Assembly (NCBI RefSeq): GCF_001078705.1
Contig: NZ_CDMW01000001.1
Coordinates: 1,047,541-1,111,540 of the forward strand
Reading direction: 5' to 3'
Length of the DNA stretch: 64,000 nt
DNA from: Streptococcus sanguinis
GTDB lineage: Bacteria > Bacillota > Bacilli > Lactobacillales > Streptococcaceae
The position numbers and the translations under genes were made by a program. The notes beneath the pieces were generated by a model. The model searched no databases. It was given only the letters and a program-made list of their open reading frames with translations, and was not told the DNA's origin. Shown here piece after piece: positions 47,581-56,125 of this stretch; positions within the stretch are counted from its first letter, which is position 1; each line of letters starts with the position of its first letter.

Positions 47581-48657
47581 TTATTTTAATTCAAAAACAA
47601 CTTCTGCTGTCGGACGAACTAAACCACGCTCATGCAGTGTCTCTGCGATTTGAACAGAATTCCAAGCTGCTCCCTTAAGAAGATTGTCTGAAACCACCCA
47701 CATATGGATTCCTTTTTCTGCATCAAGATCCTTACGAATCCGGCCAACAAAGGTTTCTTTCTTGCCAACCGCATTGATTGCTTGCGGATAAACCTGATGA
47801 GCTACATCATCCTCCAAAATAGCACCTGGGAAAGCTGCGATTGCTGCTTTTACCTGGTCAATAGGTGCTACTTCCTTAGTCTCGATGTAAACAGACTCTG
47901 AGTGAGCAGACAAGATTGGAAGACGGACACAAGTCGCAGAAACAGCAATAGAATCATCTTCCATGATTTTCTTAGTTTCCTTAGTCATCTTCATCTCTTC
48001 ATAAGTGTAGTCGTTATCTGTAAAGACATCAATCTGAGGTAAGGCATTAAAGGCAATAGGATAATGCTTCTTATCACCGCCACACGGCAGGATATTGGCT
48101 TCCGCGTCCTTAGGATTTACACCATCATTGAGAACAGAACGTAATTGAGCTTGGGTTTCAAGAATGGCTCCCATACCTGCACCAGAAACAGCTTGATAAG
48201 TAGACACAATGATACGCTCCAGCCCCCATTGCTGACGAACAGGCTCCAAAGCCACCATCATCTGAATTGTCGAGCAGTTAGGGCAAGCGATAATTCCCTT
48301 GTGCTGATCTAAGGCATGGGCGTTGACTTCTGGAACAACCAGAGGAACATCAGGATTTTGACGGAAATAAGAGGTGTTATCGACCACTACTGCTCCAGCT
48401 TTGACTGCGTAAGGAGCGAATTTTGCTGAGGTAGAACCACCAGCTGAAAAGAGAGCAATATCTACACCTTCAAAAGCTGTCTCAGTCGTCTCTTCAATAG
48501 TAATATCTTGCCCTTTGAACTGGAGAACTTTACCAGCTGAACGAGCAGACGCCAGATAGCGTATTTTATCAATTGGAAGGCTAGATTCTTCCAGCATTTT
48601 AATCATTTGAGATCCAACGGCACCAGTGGCACCTACTACAGCAACTGTATATCCCAT
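47581..48657 (-). CDS. asd: aspartate-semialdehyde dehydrogenase
   Basis: 358 residues from ATG 48657 ([15 protein letters not shown]); the 38 further upstream codons run through the promoter and are not coding. It reduces aspartyl phosphate to the semialdehyde for lysine, threonine and methionine. The NADP loop GATGAVGS and the catalytic Cys in [10 protein letters not shown] are visible. It has its own promoter. The asd-type small RNA and a direct repeat lie upstream. Confidence 0.97.
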   Translation of the reverse strand: MGYTVAVVGATGAVGSQMIKMLEESSLPIDKIRYLASARSAGKVLQFKGQDITIEETTETAFEGVDIALFSAGGSTSAKFAPYAVKAGAVVVDNTSYFRQNPDVPLVVPEVNAHALDQHKGIIACPNCSTIQMMVALEPVRQQWGLERIIVSTYQAVSGAGMGAILETQAQLRSVLNDGVNPKDAEANILPCGGDKKHYPIAFNALPQIDVFTDNDYTYEEMKMTKETKKIMEDDSIAVSATCVRLPILSAHSESVYIETKEVAPIDQVKAAIAAFPGAILEDDVAHQVYPQAINAVGKKETFVGRIRKDLDAEKGIHMWVVSDNLLKGAAWNSVQIAETLHERGLVRPTAEVVFELK

Positions 48658-48700
48658 GCGATAACCTCTCTGAATTTTCAAAAAATTTTGTATTGTTAGT

Positions 48701-48728
48701 ATTATACTATTTTTAGGGAAAAATGCAA
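48701..48728 (-). promoter_or_regulatory. promoter of asd
   Basis: On the - strand TTGCAT (48728-48723), 16 bases, TATAAT (48706-48701). Confidence 0.7.
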
Positions 48729-48773
48729 ATAGTTCTGAAGAACATAAGTGCGATATTTTGATAAAATACACAC

Positions 48774-48903
48774 CATTACTCTACGACTCAACTTCTTCCT
48801 GTGGACTCGTTTCGTCAAGAGCAATAGCACTCACGACACCAACCGTCTCAGCATCAATGTCTCTAAGCTCGGCTGAGACAAACAATCTTGCCTATCTAAG
48901 AGA
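48774..48903. repeat. 130-bp direct repeat, copy A
   Basis: Nearly identical over most of its length to copy B at 48949-49078 (offset 175 bases). On the - strand both copies read RLFVSAELRDIDAETVGVVS followed by AIALDE, and both end EVES-stop. Copy A has a stop near its beginning. The two copies are separated by a hairpin. It looks like a duplicated 3' gene remnant or a multicopy intergenic element. Confidence 0.85.
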
Positions 48904-48917
48904 AGTTTCAAGGTTTA

Positions 48918-48944
48918 CAGATTTTGTTCTCACGAACAAAACTG
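48918..48944. repeat. hairpin between the direct repeats
   Basis: CAGATTTTGTTC-TCAC-GAACAAAACTG, 11-12 bp stem in the spacer of the repeat unit. Confidence 0.7.
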
Positions 48945-48948
48945 CATC

Positions 48949-49078
48949 CATTGCTCTACGACTCAACTTCCTTCTGCGAAATTGTTTCATCAAGAGCAAT
49001 AGCACTCACGACGCCAACCGTCTCAGCATCAATGTCTCTAAGCTCGGCTGAGACAAACAATCTCGCCTCTCTAAGAGA
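48949..49078. repeat. 130-bp direct repeat, copy B
   Basis: Second copy of the element at 48774-48903. The differences inside the conserved - strand reading frame are largely silent (for example GGC/GGT and GAT/GAC), except in the last ten codons, where the sequences diverge. It ends four bases before the 3' end of the small RNA. Confidence 0.85.
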
Positions 49079-49082
49079 CATA

Positions 49083-49223
49083 GAAAAATCCCCAATCCGT
49101 AGACTGGGGATAAGGGCACTTTCGTGTGATCAGCAGGTTCACACAACTGATCAAAGTCCGCTCCTGCGTTATGACCTCCCATGCTTCAATTTGCAGAAAA
49201 TCTGCATATCGACTCATCGCACA
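49083..49223 (-). ncRNA. asd-type small RNA upstream of asd
   Basis: A promoter on the - strand (TTGACA 49259-49254, 18 bases, TAGAAT 49235-49230) predicts a start near 49223. A terminator stem ATCCCCAGTC-TACG-GATTGGGGAT with five T ends the RNA near 49083, giving about 140 bases. The interior is GC-rich and structured (GATCAGTTGTG with CTGCTGATCACAC, GATTTTCTGC) and has no ORF. Size, structure and place upstream of asd match the asd RNA motif of lactic acid bacteria, a small RNA of unknown function. Identification is from memory of the motif and location. Confidence 0.75.
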
Positions 49224-49229
49224 AAAAAC

Positions 49230-49259
49230 ATTCTAACACGTTCTTTTGCTTGATGTCAA
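49230..49259 (-). promoter_or_regulatory. promoter of the asd-type small RNA
   Basis: TTGACA and TAGAAT separated by 18 bases on the - strand. Confidence 0.7.
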
Positions 49260-49263
49260 GTCA

Positions 49264-50130
49264 TTAATCCGATTCCTCTATTGCTTTAGCAAACTCAATA
49301 GCCTTTTCCGTATCAAAAATATAGAGCCCATTGCTTTCCCTAAGTAGGTCTTTCCAAAACCTTGACGGCAAATGATTATATATTTTGTCTTTAGAAATTT
49401 GATTTAGAACACTAAATTCTGAAAGCGGGGATCTTTTCTTCACTTTTAAATAAAAGAGGTTTTGTTTGTCTAAGCTGTAAAACAAGAAAAGTGACTTATT
49501 AATATAAGATTTTTCGATTAAAGAGTGAGATGAATTTTTCACTGTTCCTATATCGACTGGCTCATACAAGGACAATTCTGCATAATTAACCAGTTTTTCT
49601 GTTTCAATATCAAGGTATAAATCTCGACTATATTCATTTAGAATATGTTTAACATTGAAAACAACAATGGTATGCCCTGTCTTTTTATCAGTATTTAATG
49701 ATAATGGTCTAGAGTGATTAATTTCCGTTCTATAATAAGGGTTCTTTTGACTAGCGATTTGAATCAGATCAAATGTTTTATATATTCTATAGGGATTATC
49801 AATAGAAAATATTCTTAAAATATCTTTATTCTTTTGAATATCTTCTTTTGTTTTCAGAGGATAATCAACTTTACCATAATTGTATTCTCGATCAGCTACA
49901 TATTCCTGATTCAAATAGCTTGCATCTGTCATCACCATATCTTTAGAGACTCGTCTTACATAACTATGTCCTGTTGAAAATATCTCGTTTTCATTAACAT
50001 CAATATTAACAGAAAAATATATGGAACTTCCGCAGTATGTACCTGTGGTGACAACAAAAAACCATTTGTACAATACAAGCATATTCTTGTTGAAAAATTT
50101 ATTGACTAGAATTTTTCGGATTTTCTTCAC
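49264..50130 (-). CDS. membrane-anchored protein of unknown function
   Basis: 288 residues. A basic N-terminus and one hydrophobic segment (about 19-40, VLYKWFFVVTTGTYCGSSIYF) point to a type II membrane protein with an outside domain of about 245 residues rich in Tyr, Asn, Lys and Asp. The DNA is AT-rich and codon use differs from neighbouring housekeeping genes, suggesting accessory origin. It follows the gene at 50155 after 24 bases and has a similar build, so the two are probably one operon and may be distant paralogues. I do not recognise the family. Confidence 0.7.
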   Translation of the reverse strand: MKKIRKILVNKFFNKNMLVLYKWFFVVTTGTYCGSSIYFSVNIDVNENEIFSTGHSYVRRVSKDMVMTDASYLNQEYVADREYNYGKVDYPLKTKEDIQKNKDILRIFSIDNPYRIYKTFDLIQIASQKNPYYRTEINHSRPLSLNTDKKTGHTIVVFNVKHILNEYSRDLYLDIETEKLVNYAELSLYEPVDIGTVKNSSHSLIEKSYINKSLFLFYSLDKQNLFYLKVKKRSPLSEFSVLNQISKDKIYNHLPSRFWKDLLRESNGLYIFDTEKAIEFAKAIEESD

Positions 50131-50154
50131 AAATGCAGTCTCCTTATCGATGAT

Positions 50155-51099
50155 TTATTCGTTTTTTTGATTCTTATAAATTTTGTATTCTTCGTAACTA
50201 TTGATTTTACTTCTTTCACCGTCATGTTTCACAAACTCAGCATCTTGAAAAAAAGAGGCTTTTCCAGATTCTATCAGCTCATTATAAAATTTTATAGTCT
50301 TTTCTTCTGAATAAGACACTTCAGGGTAAGGATAGAAAATAAGATAATTACTAGAAATTTTGTTTTTGAAAACTGATAAATCAGGATATTCAGAAAACAA
50401 CTTTATATTCTCATTTTTATCAATCTCTAACTTTGTTGCAGAAACAATATCATCCAAATTTTCTTGTGTTGTTTCTTCCTTACTGGTGATAAAGTTCATT
50501 ATAATATTGTTGCTTATATCTTCCGCATAATTTACTGAAGGATTAAAAACAAAATGTTCATCAGAGTCCATTTTCTCGAATATTTTATTTGAAGATAAAT
50601 CAAAAAATATAAAATCAGATTGAGTATCTGCTTGACTATGAACGAATAGTTTTAAATAGTATTTCTTTTTACCAGATTTTTTACTGGTATAGATTAAATT
50701 ATCAATAATTCTTAATTCCATATTAGAATTAAAGTCCTTGACCTTCTTTCTTAAATCAACTTTTGAGTGATTGTCTTTCTGTTTATCTATATCAATTTTA
50801 TTAATATAAAAATAATATTTTGAATTGCTATTATCTATTAAAGAGGTATTAAAATTTACTGGCATTTTATAATCAAAAGTAACAAGATATTTATCAGAGA
50901 CTAAGACTAAACCATCTCCATCAACTGCAACTCCAAAAGTTCCTAGCTTCTGATAAGAATAAACTCTTGATTCGTAACTCTCGTTAGAATCATAGTTTTT
51001 ATTTTGTTTTGGATAACTAAACATAACTATTAAAGATATAATGACAGAGAAAATAAAGACATAAAATATTTTAAAGTAATTCCTGTAATTTTTATTCAT
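50155..51099 (-). CDS. membrane-anchored protein of unknown function
   Basis: 314 residues with a short basic N-terminus, one hydrophobic segment (about 9-28, FKIFYVFIFSVIISLIVMF) and a charged Lys/Asp/Asn-rich outside domain. It contains FDLSSNKIF where the next protein has LDIETEKLV, hinting at a shared beta-sheet fold. The gene is very AT-rich. It lies 17 bases downstream of the alkD-like gene and 24 bases upstream of the other unknown gene. Function cannot be assigned. Confidence 0.7.
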   Translation of the reverse strand: MNKNYRNYFKIFYVFIFSVIISLIVMFSYPKQNKNYDSNESYESRVYSYQKLGTFGVAVDGDGLVLVSDKYLVTFDYKMPVNFNTSLIDNSNSKYYFYINKIDIDKQKDNHSKVDLRKKVKDFNSNMELRIIDNLIYTSKKSGKKKYYLKLFVHSQADTQSDFIFFDLSSNKIFEKMDSDEHFVFNPSVNYAEDISNNIIMNFITSKEETTQENLDDIVSATKLEIDKNENIKLFSEYPDLSVFKNKISSNYLIFYPYPEVSYSEEKTIKFYNELIESGKASFFQDAEFVKHDGERSKINSYEEYKIYKNQKNE

Positions 51100-51116
51100 T
51101 TAAAACTCCTATTTTA

Positions 51117-51770
51117 TTATAAATACTTACTTCCCTCTCGAATACTAAGTGCAGCCATTTCTGTCTGATGCCGTTCGATAAAAGCTCTGACCCAGTCTGG
51201 ATTGGTCTTGGAATAATCTCTCAGCGCCCAGCCAATGGCCTTGTTAATAAAGAATTCAGTTTGGCCTAGATTATTCACTAAAATCTTCTCCAGCAGTTCT
51301 GTGTCAGTTTCTTCTTTTCGCAGCAGCTGATGATCGATGGCCAAGCGCCGCAGCCAGATATCCTCATCACAACTCCAAGCTAAAATAATCTCTTTGGTTT
51401 CTGGAAATCGAGCAATGATTGATCCGACCAAGCGATCCAAAAAGTCAATGGTATCCCACCAAGATTTTGTTTGGGCCAGCTTTTTCAAACGTGGAAAGTC
51501 AGATGGTGTCAATAGTTTCTTGCGACTTTCCAGATAATCTAGCGCAGTGTACTGCAGTTCCCGATAAGGATTGTCCCAAGCTTCATTTATAAAATACCAG
51601 TCAATAACGGAGTCAGTCTGCTGTTTGAAAAAAGCCTTTGTGAGCTTCCGTCTGGCTAGAGTCTTGACTCCTAGAAACTCAAATTTATTTTTCATATAGG
51701 CTTTCATAGCCACCGCATCATCTGGGTTAGCTAAAGCTTTTAACTCTTTTACCAATTCCTCTACATTCAT
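51117..51770 (-). CDS. DNA alkylation repair protein (AlkD-like)
   Basis: 217 residues made of helical HEAT-like repeats, as in AlkD/AlkC DNA glycosylases that remove alkylated bases. Family features include the WYFINEAWDNPYRELQY stretch, KSWWDTIDFLD with the Trp and Asp that line the DNA-binding groove, and WLRRLAIDHQL. Three bases separate it from the lipoprotein gene upstream. Confidence 0.88.
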   Translation of the reverse strand: MNVEELVKELKALANPDDAVAMKAYMKNKFEFLGVKTLARRKLTKAFFKQQTDSVIDWYFINEAWDNPYRELQYTALDYLESRKKLLTPSDFPRLKKLAQTKSWWDTIDFLDRLVGSIIARFPETKEIILAWSCDEDIWLRRLAIDHQLLRKEETDTELLEKILVNNLGQTEFFINKAIGWALRDYSKTNPDWVRAFIERHQTEMAALSIREGSKYL

Positions 51771-51773
51771 ATC

Positions 51774-52385
51774 TTACTCCAGCAATTCACGGTCATAAAT
51801 AGTGTAGTCACAGCGGTAAATCACTAGACGCTTACCATCAATCAGCAATTCAGAAGTTTTAGGAGCATCGGATTTATCTAGAGAGACCCGGTCGCCAGCA
51901 TAGGCTGCCAGAGGAGTCCCGTTTTGAGAGCGAATCAGAATAACCTTTTTCTTTCCAGTAAAGTCGTTTTTAAAAGCTGAAATCATACGATTTAAAACAG
52001 GAATAGAGTGGCTATTTTCCTCAACATCTGCAGTCTTTTGATACTGAGCAAAGACATCTTTCAAGCCTTTTTCTTCTGCAATCAAGGAAGAGCCCACATG
52101 GTCAATCTCATACTTACCCAAGGTGATTTTGAGCACAGAAGAATCTTCTCTAGAATTTCCTTCCTCATCAACTGAGTCAAATTCCTCGTTACGCGAGATG
52201 GATAGAGACTTGCCCGACATCTGGTCGATGAGCTGGGAATTTTCATCATAGGTGCGAACCGTCATCTCCAACCCCAACCATTCCTCTTTGGCATTTTTGA
52301 ACCAATTTTCAACGGACTGACAGCCGGTCAAGGTCAAAAGGGTAATGCTTAGAAGAGTTATTAATAAATGTTTCTTTTTCATCAT
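51774..52385 (-). CDS. predicted lipoprotein of unknown function
   Basis: About 203 residues from ATG 52385 (MMKKKHLLI), with TGGAG upstream. A lipoprotein signal peptide ends in LTLTGC, so Cys becomes lipidated and the protein is anchored outside the membrane. The rest is soluble with beta character (LEMTVRTYDENSQLID, VLKITLGKYEID, KKVILIRSQNGTPLAAY), resembling DUF5052-type streptococcal lipoproteins. Its start overlaps the stop of the GNAT gene (ATGA), indicating coupling. Confidence 0.75.
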   Translation of the reverse strand: MMKKKHLLITLLSITLLTLTGCQSVENWFKNAKEEWLGLEMTVRTYDENSQLIDQMSGKSLSISRNEEFDSVDEEGNSREDSSVLKITLGKYEIDHVGSSLIAEEKGLKDVFAQYQKTADVEENSHSIPVLNRMISAFKNDFTGKKKVILIRSQNGTPLAAYAGDRVSLDKSDAPKTSELLIDGKRLVIYRCDYTIYDRELLE

Positions 52386-52915
52386 TTCCACTCCATTTCT
52401 TTTAAAAGTTTAATTGGTCCAGCTTGCTTGTCTAAGGATTTTTGCAACCAAACAATGTCATGCCAACGCTCGAATTTATAGCCAATTTTGGGGAAATGTG
52501 CCACCTGCTGGTAACCTCTTTTTAGATGCAAAGCCAGGCTAGCTTCATTTGGCAGAGAAATACAGGCTAGAAAATGCATATATCCCATCTGATCTAACAG
52601 GTCTTCAAGTTCATCATAAAGCTTACTGCCGACTCCTTTTCCTCTAGCACCTTGACTGACATAGACGGACAATTCCACCGCCCAATCATAGGCAGCACGC
52701 GCATAATAAGTCGAAGCATAGGCATAACCTAAAATTAAACTATCTTCTTCCGCTACCAAATAAGGATATTTTTCTAATGTTTTCTCAATCCTAGTTGCAA
52801 AATCCTCGATGGTCGGGACTTCATACTCAAAAGTAATGGCTGTATTTTCCACATAAGGCGCGTAAATAGCAAGCAAGGTCGCAGCGTCTGATGGTGTTGC
52901 AAATCTAATGTTCAT
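52382..52915 (-). CDS. GNAT N-acetyltransferase (phosphinothricin acetyltransferase-like)
   Basis: 177 residues from ATG 52915 (MNIRFATPSDAATLL); the longer frame would run through the fhs terminator. GNAT fold with the acetyl-CoA loop ARGKGVGSKLYDEL and NEASLALHLKRGYQ. The PYVENTAITFEYEVP region fits the phosphinothricin/methionine-sulfone acetyltransferase branch. The cellular substrate is unknown. First gene of a GNAT-lipoprotein-AlkD-unknown-unknown run. Confidence 0.85.
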   Translation of the reverse strand: MNIRFATPSDAATLLAIYAPYVENTAITFEYEVPTIEDFATRIEKTLEKYPYLVAEEDSLILGYAYASTYYARAAYDWAVELSVYVSQGARGKGVGSKLYDELEDLLDQMGYMHFLACISLPNEASLALHLKRGYQQVAHFPKIGYKFERWHDIVWLQKSLDKQAGPIKLLKEMEWK

Positions 52916-52960
52916 GTTGTTTCCATATTTTATTCTCATTATTTTCACTATTATACCAAA

Positions 52961-52986
52961 AAAGGCTCGTAAAGAGCCTTTTAAAC
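52961..52986 (-). terminator. terminator after fhs
   Basis: On the - strand AAAAGGCTC-TTTAC-GAGCCTTTTTT. Confidence 0.88.
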
Positions 52987-52991
52987 CAAGA

Positions 52992-54665
52992 TCAAAATAG
53001 TCCAATCGCTGTGCCGTCTGCTGCAACATCCATATTAAGTGCCGCAGGACGTTTTGGCAATCCTGGCATGGTCATGACATCTCCTGTCAAAGCCACGATA
53101 AAGCCTGCTCCAAGTTTTGGTACCAGTTCACGAATGGTAATTTCAAAGTTTTCTGGCGCCCCCAGAGCAGCAGGATTGTCAGAGAAGCTATACTGTGTTT
53201 TGGCCATACAGATTGGTAGCTTGTCCCAGCCGTTTTTGACAATTTCGCGAATCTGAGTCTGCGCTTTTTTCTCAAAGTTCACCTTCGAACCACGATAGAT
53301 TTCTGTGACAATTTTTTCTATTTTTTCTTCAATAGAGAGATCATTGTCATAGAGGCGAGTGTAATGAGCAGGTTCTTTATTAATGGTTTTGACTACAGTC
53401 TCAGCTAGAGACACACCGCCTTCAGCGCCATCAGCCCAGACACTAGCAAGCTCAACCGCTACTCCGATTTCTGCACAAAGTTCCTTAAGCGTAGCAATTT
53501 CAGCCTCTGTATCTGAAACAAATTCATTGATGGCTACTACCGCTGGAATACCGAACTTACGGATATTTTCAACGTGACGTTTAAGGTTAGCAAAACCAGC
53601 TCGGACTGCCTCAACATTTTCTTCTGTCAGTGCATCCTTAGCTACGCCGCCATTCATCTTAAGAGCACGAAGGGTTGCAACAATGACTACTGCATCTGGA
53701 GAGGTTGGCAAGTTTGGCGTCTTAATGTCCAAGAATTTTTCAGCACCAAGGTCCGCACCAAACCCTGCCTCAGTCACTGTATAATCAGCCAAGCGCAGCG
53801 CAGTGCTAGTCGCCAAAACAGAGTTACAGCCATGAGCGATATTGGCAAACGGTCCGCCATGAACAAAAGCTGGTGTCCCGTAAATAGTCTGAACTAGATT
53901 TGGCTTAATCGCATCTTTCAATACCAAAGCCAAGGCACCTTCGACTTCAAGATCACGGACATAGACTGGTGTACGGTCATAGCGATAACCGATGACAATG
54001 TTAGCCAAGCGCTTTTTCAAATCTTCAATATCAGTGGCTAGGCAAAGAATCGCCATAATTTCAGAAGCAACCGTAATATCAAAACCATCTTCGCGTGGAA
54101 TACCGTTAACTGGACTTCCTAAGCCAACAGTCACATGGCGCAGAGCTCGGTCATTCAGGTCAACAACCCGCTTCCAGATAATGCGGCGCTGATCGATTCC
54201 CAGGGCATTTCCTTGATGTAAATGATTATCAATAAGAGCTGACAGGGCATTATTAGCAGTCGTGATGGCATGCATGTCACCAGTGAAATGCAAGTTGATA
54301 TCTTCCATAGGTAGAACCTGCGCGTGGCCGCCGCCAGCTGCTCCTCCTTTAATCCCCATCACTGGACCCAGAGATGGTTCGCGGATAGCAATCATAGTTT
54401 TCTTGCCAATTTTGTTGAGCGCATCAGCTAGTCCAATAGTAATAGTAGACTTACCTTCTCCAGCTGGTGTCGGATTAATCGCTGTTACCAAAATCAGCTT
54501 GCCAACAGGATTTTTTTCAACTTCACGAATCTTATCAAAGCTGAGCTTGGCCTTATACTTACCATATAGTTCTAAGTCATCATCATAGTCGATGCCGACT
54601 TTTTTCACCACATCAACAATAGGCTGCAATTCAACACTTTGAGCAATTTCAATATCTGTTTTCAT
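52992..54665 (-). CDS. fhs: formate-tetrahydrofolate ligase
   Basis: 557 residues from ATG 54665 (MKTDIEIAQ). It makes 10-formyl-tetrahydrofolate from formate with ATP. The P-loop [53 protein letters not shown]-type core region and the C-terminal [12 protein letters not shown] are family hallmarks. Monocistronic. Together with glyA it feeds one-carbon metabolism. Confidence 0.97.
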   Translation of the reverse strand: MKTDIEIAQSVELQPIVDVVKKVGIDYDDDLELYGKYKAKLSFDKIREVEKNPVGKLILVTAINPTPAGEGKSTITIGLADALNKIGKKTMIAIREPSLGPVMGIKGGAAGGGHAQVLPMEDINLHFTGDMHAITTANNALSALIDNHLHQGNALGIDQRRIIWKRVVDLNDRALRHVTVGLGSPVNGIPREDGFDITVASEIMAILCLATDIEDLKKRLANIVIGYRYDRTPVYVRDLEVEGALALVLKDAIKPNLVQTIYGTPAFVHGGPFANIAHGCNSVLATSTALRLADYTVTEAGFGADLGAEKFLDIKTPNLPTSPDAVVIVATLRALKMNGGVAKDALTEENVEAVRAGFANLKRHVENIRKFGIPAVVAINEFVSDTEAEIATLKELCAEIGVAVELASVWADGAEGGVSLAETVVKTINKEPAHYTRLYDNDLSIEEKIEKIVTEIYRGSKVNFEKKAQTQIREIVKNGWDKLPICMAKTQYSFSDNPAALGAPENFEITIRELVPKLGAGFIVALTGDVMTMPGLPKRPAALNMDVAADGTAIGLF

Positions 54666-54866
54666 CAAGAACTCCTCTATCAATTAATATAAAGATTATA
54701 ACAAAAAATAGCAAAATCTACATGATTAAGCTCTAAATAGATTTTAATGTTCGGGAAAAACAAAAAACTTGGAAATTTTTGTTCTCTAAACTATAAGATT
54801 TTAGAGTCACTTCTCCGCTGTGACACTCTGCAATTAGAATTACTTTACTAAATTTCTTTTTTCTTG

Positions 54867-54872
54867 TAAAAT
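54867..54872 (+). promoter_or_regulatory. -10 box directly before coaB
   Basis: TAAAAT ends 6 bases before the coaB ATG, with TTTACT at 54844-54849 as a -35-like box (17-base spacer). The predicted +1 coincides with the ATG, and there is no ribosome site between them. Confidence 0.6.
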
Positions 54873-54878
54873 AGTGCT

Positions 54879-55562
54879 ATGAACATATTGATTACTTCTG
54901 GCGGGACCAGCGAGAAAATCGACCGTGTCCGCTCTATTACCAATCATTCGACAGGCAGGCTAGGGAAAATCATAGCTGAAACATTCCTAAATAAGGGTGA
55001 TCAGGTGACTCTGGTGACGACTTCTAAAGCTGTTCGCCCTGCAGCTCATCCCAACCTTACCATTGTCCAGATTGAAAATGTTGCAGAATTGCTTGAAACC
55101 CTAGAGCCGCTCGTTCACACACATGATGTACTGATTCATACAATGGCTGTCTCAGACTACACTCCCGTCTACATGACTGGTTTGGAAACTGTAGCAGCTA
55201 GCTCTGATTTGACTGAATTTCTGAATAAGAATAACTCAGAAAGTAAGATTTCTTCTCAGGATGATGTTCAAATTCTTTTTCTCAAAAAGACACCGAAAAT
55301 CATCAGTCTGATAAAAAAATGGAATCCGCACATTCGCTTGATTGGCTTTAAACTCTTGGTCGATGTTTCTAAGGAAGAGCTACTCAAGACCGCGCGAGCC
55401 AGTCTCATAAAAAATCAGGCAGAAATCATTGTCGCCAATGATTTGACAGATATTTCTAACCATGAGCACAAAGCCTATCTTGTCGGAAATGATACTGTAA
55501 CCCAGGCTCAATCCAAAGAAGAAATTGCTCAGCTCCTCTACCTGCATATCCATAGTCCATAA
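54879..55562 (+). CDS. coaB: phosphopantothenate-cysteine ligase (stand-alone CoaB)
   Basis: 227 residues. It joins cysteine to 4'-phosphopantothenate in CoA synthesis. The N-terminal ITSGGTSEKIDRVRSITNHSTGRLG and the later LIGFKLLV and IVANDLTDI are CoaB hallmarks. In streptococci CoaB and CoaC are separate proteins rather than a fused Dfp. It is followed after 11 bases by coaC. The mRNA may be leaderless (see findings). Confidence 0.94.
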   Translation: MNILITSGGTSEKIDRVRSITNHSTGRLGKIIAETFLNKGDQVTLVTTSKAVRPAAHPNLTIVQIENVAELLETLEPLVHTHDVLIHTMAVSDYTPVYMTGLETVAASSDLTEFLNKNNSESKISSQDDVQILFLKKTPKIISLIKKWNPHIRLIGFKLLVDVSKEELLKTARASLIKNQAEIIVANDLTDISNHEHKAYLVGNDTVTQAQSKEEIAQLLYLHIHSP

Positions 55563-55573
55563 GGAGGTAAATG

Positions 55574-56125
55574 ATGACACAGATTACCTTAGCCGTCAGT
55601 GGCAGCATATCAGCTTACAAGGCTGCTGACATCACCAGTCGTCTAAAGAAAGAGAACTTTGAAGTTGCTGTCCTCATGACAGAGGCAGCGACAGAATTTA
55701 TCACACCGCTGACTCTACAAGTCTTGTCACAAAGGTCAGTTGCAATTGATATTATGCAAGAACCTGACCCTAGCAAGGTCAATCACATTGACATCGCTAA
55801 AGAGTCTGACCTCTTTCTGCTTGCGCCTGCAACAGCTAATACCATCGCTAAACTAGCCAATGGTTTAGCTGATAATATGGTGACTGCTACTGCCCTGGCT
55901 CTGCCGCCTCATACGAAGAAAGTTTTGGCTCCAGCTATGAACACTAAGATGTTTGAAAATCCACTAACTCAGCACAATTTGGAGCGTCTACAGCGTTTTG
56001 GATGGAAGATTATCCAACCGCGCGAAGCTGTTCTAGCCTGTGGCGATCAGGGGACAGGTGCTCTAGCTGAAATTGATACAATTATTGATACAGTAAAGGA
56101 ACTTATTTATGAAAAAACAGTCTAA
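55574..56125 (+). CDS. coaC: phosphopantothenoylcysteine decarboxylase (CoaC)
   Basis: 183 residues from ATG 55574, with AAGGAGG upstream (an adjacent ATG at 55571 is equivalent). Flavoprotein that decarboxylates phosphopantothenoylcysteine. AVSGSISAYKAADI (FMN loop), the catalytic His region KVNHIDIAKESD, and PAMNTKMFENP are typical. The end overlaps the next gene by 17 bases. Confidence 0.95.
   Translation: MTQITLAVSGSISAYKAADITSRLKKENFEVAVLMTEAATEFITPLTLQVLSQRSVAIDIMQEPDPSKVNHIDIAKESDLFLLAPATANTIAKLANGLADNMVTATALALPPHTKKVLAPAMNTKMFENPLTQHNLERLQRFGWKIIQPREAVLACGDQGTGALAEIDTIIDTVKELIYEKTV

Noticed and set aside
47581-48771. Longer asd protein with 38 extra N-terminal residues
   Set aside because: The extension runs through the TATAAT/TTGCAT promoter, and [15 protein letters not shown] is the normal family start.
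48758-49253. Two overlapping + strand ORFs upstream of asd
   Set aside because: They are the complement of the direct repeats and of the small RNA, resemble each other only because of the repeat, and lack ribosome sites.
48700-49263. Lysine riboswitch or T-box controlling asd
   Set aside because: No lysine-riboswitch core or T-box sequence was recognised. The structured RNA has its own terminator 425 bases before asd, and asd has a separate promoter.
52916-53029. N-terminal extension of the GNAT acetyltransferase overlapping fhs
   Set aside because: The extension translates the fhs terminator and end of fhs; MNIRFATPSDA is the natural GNAT start.
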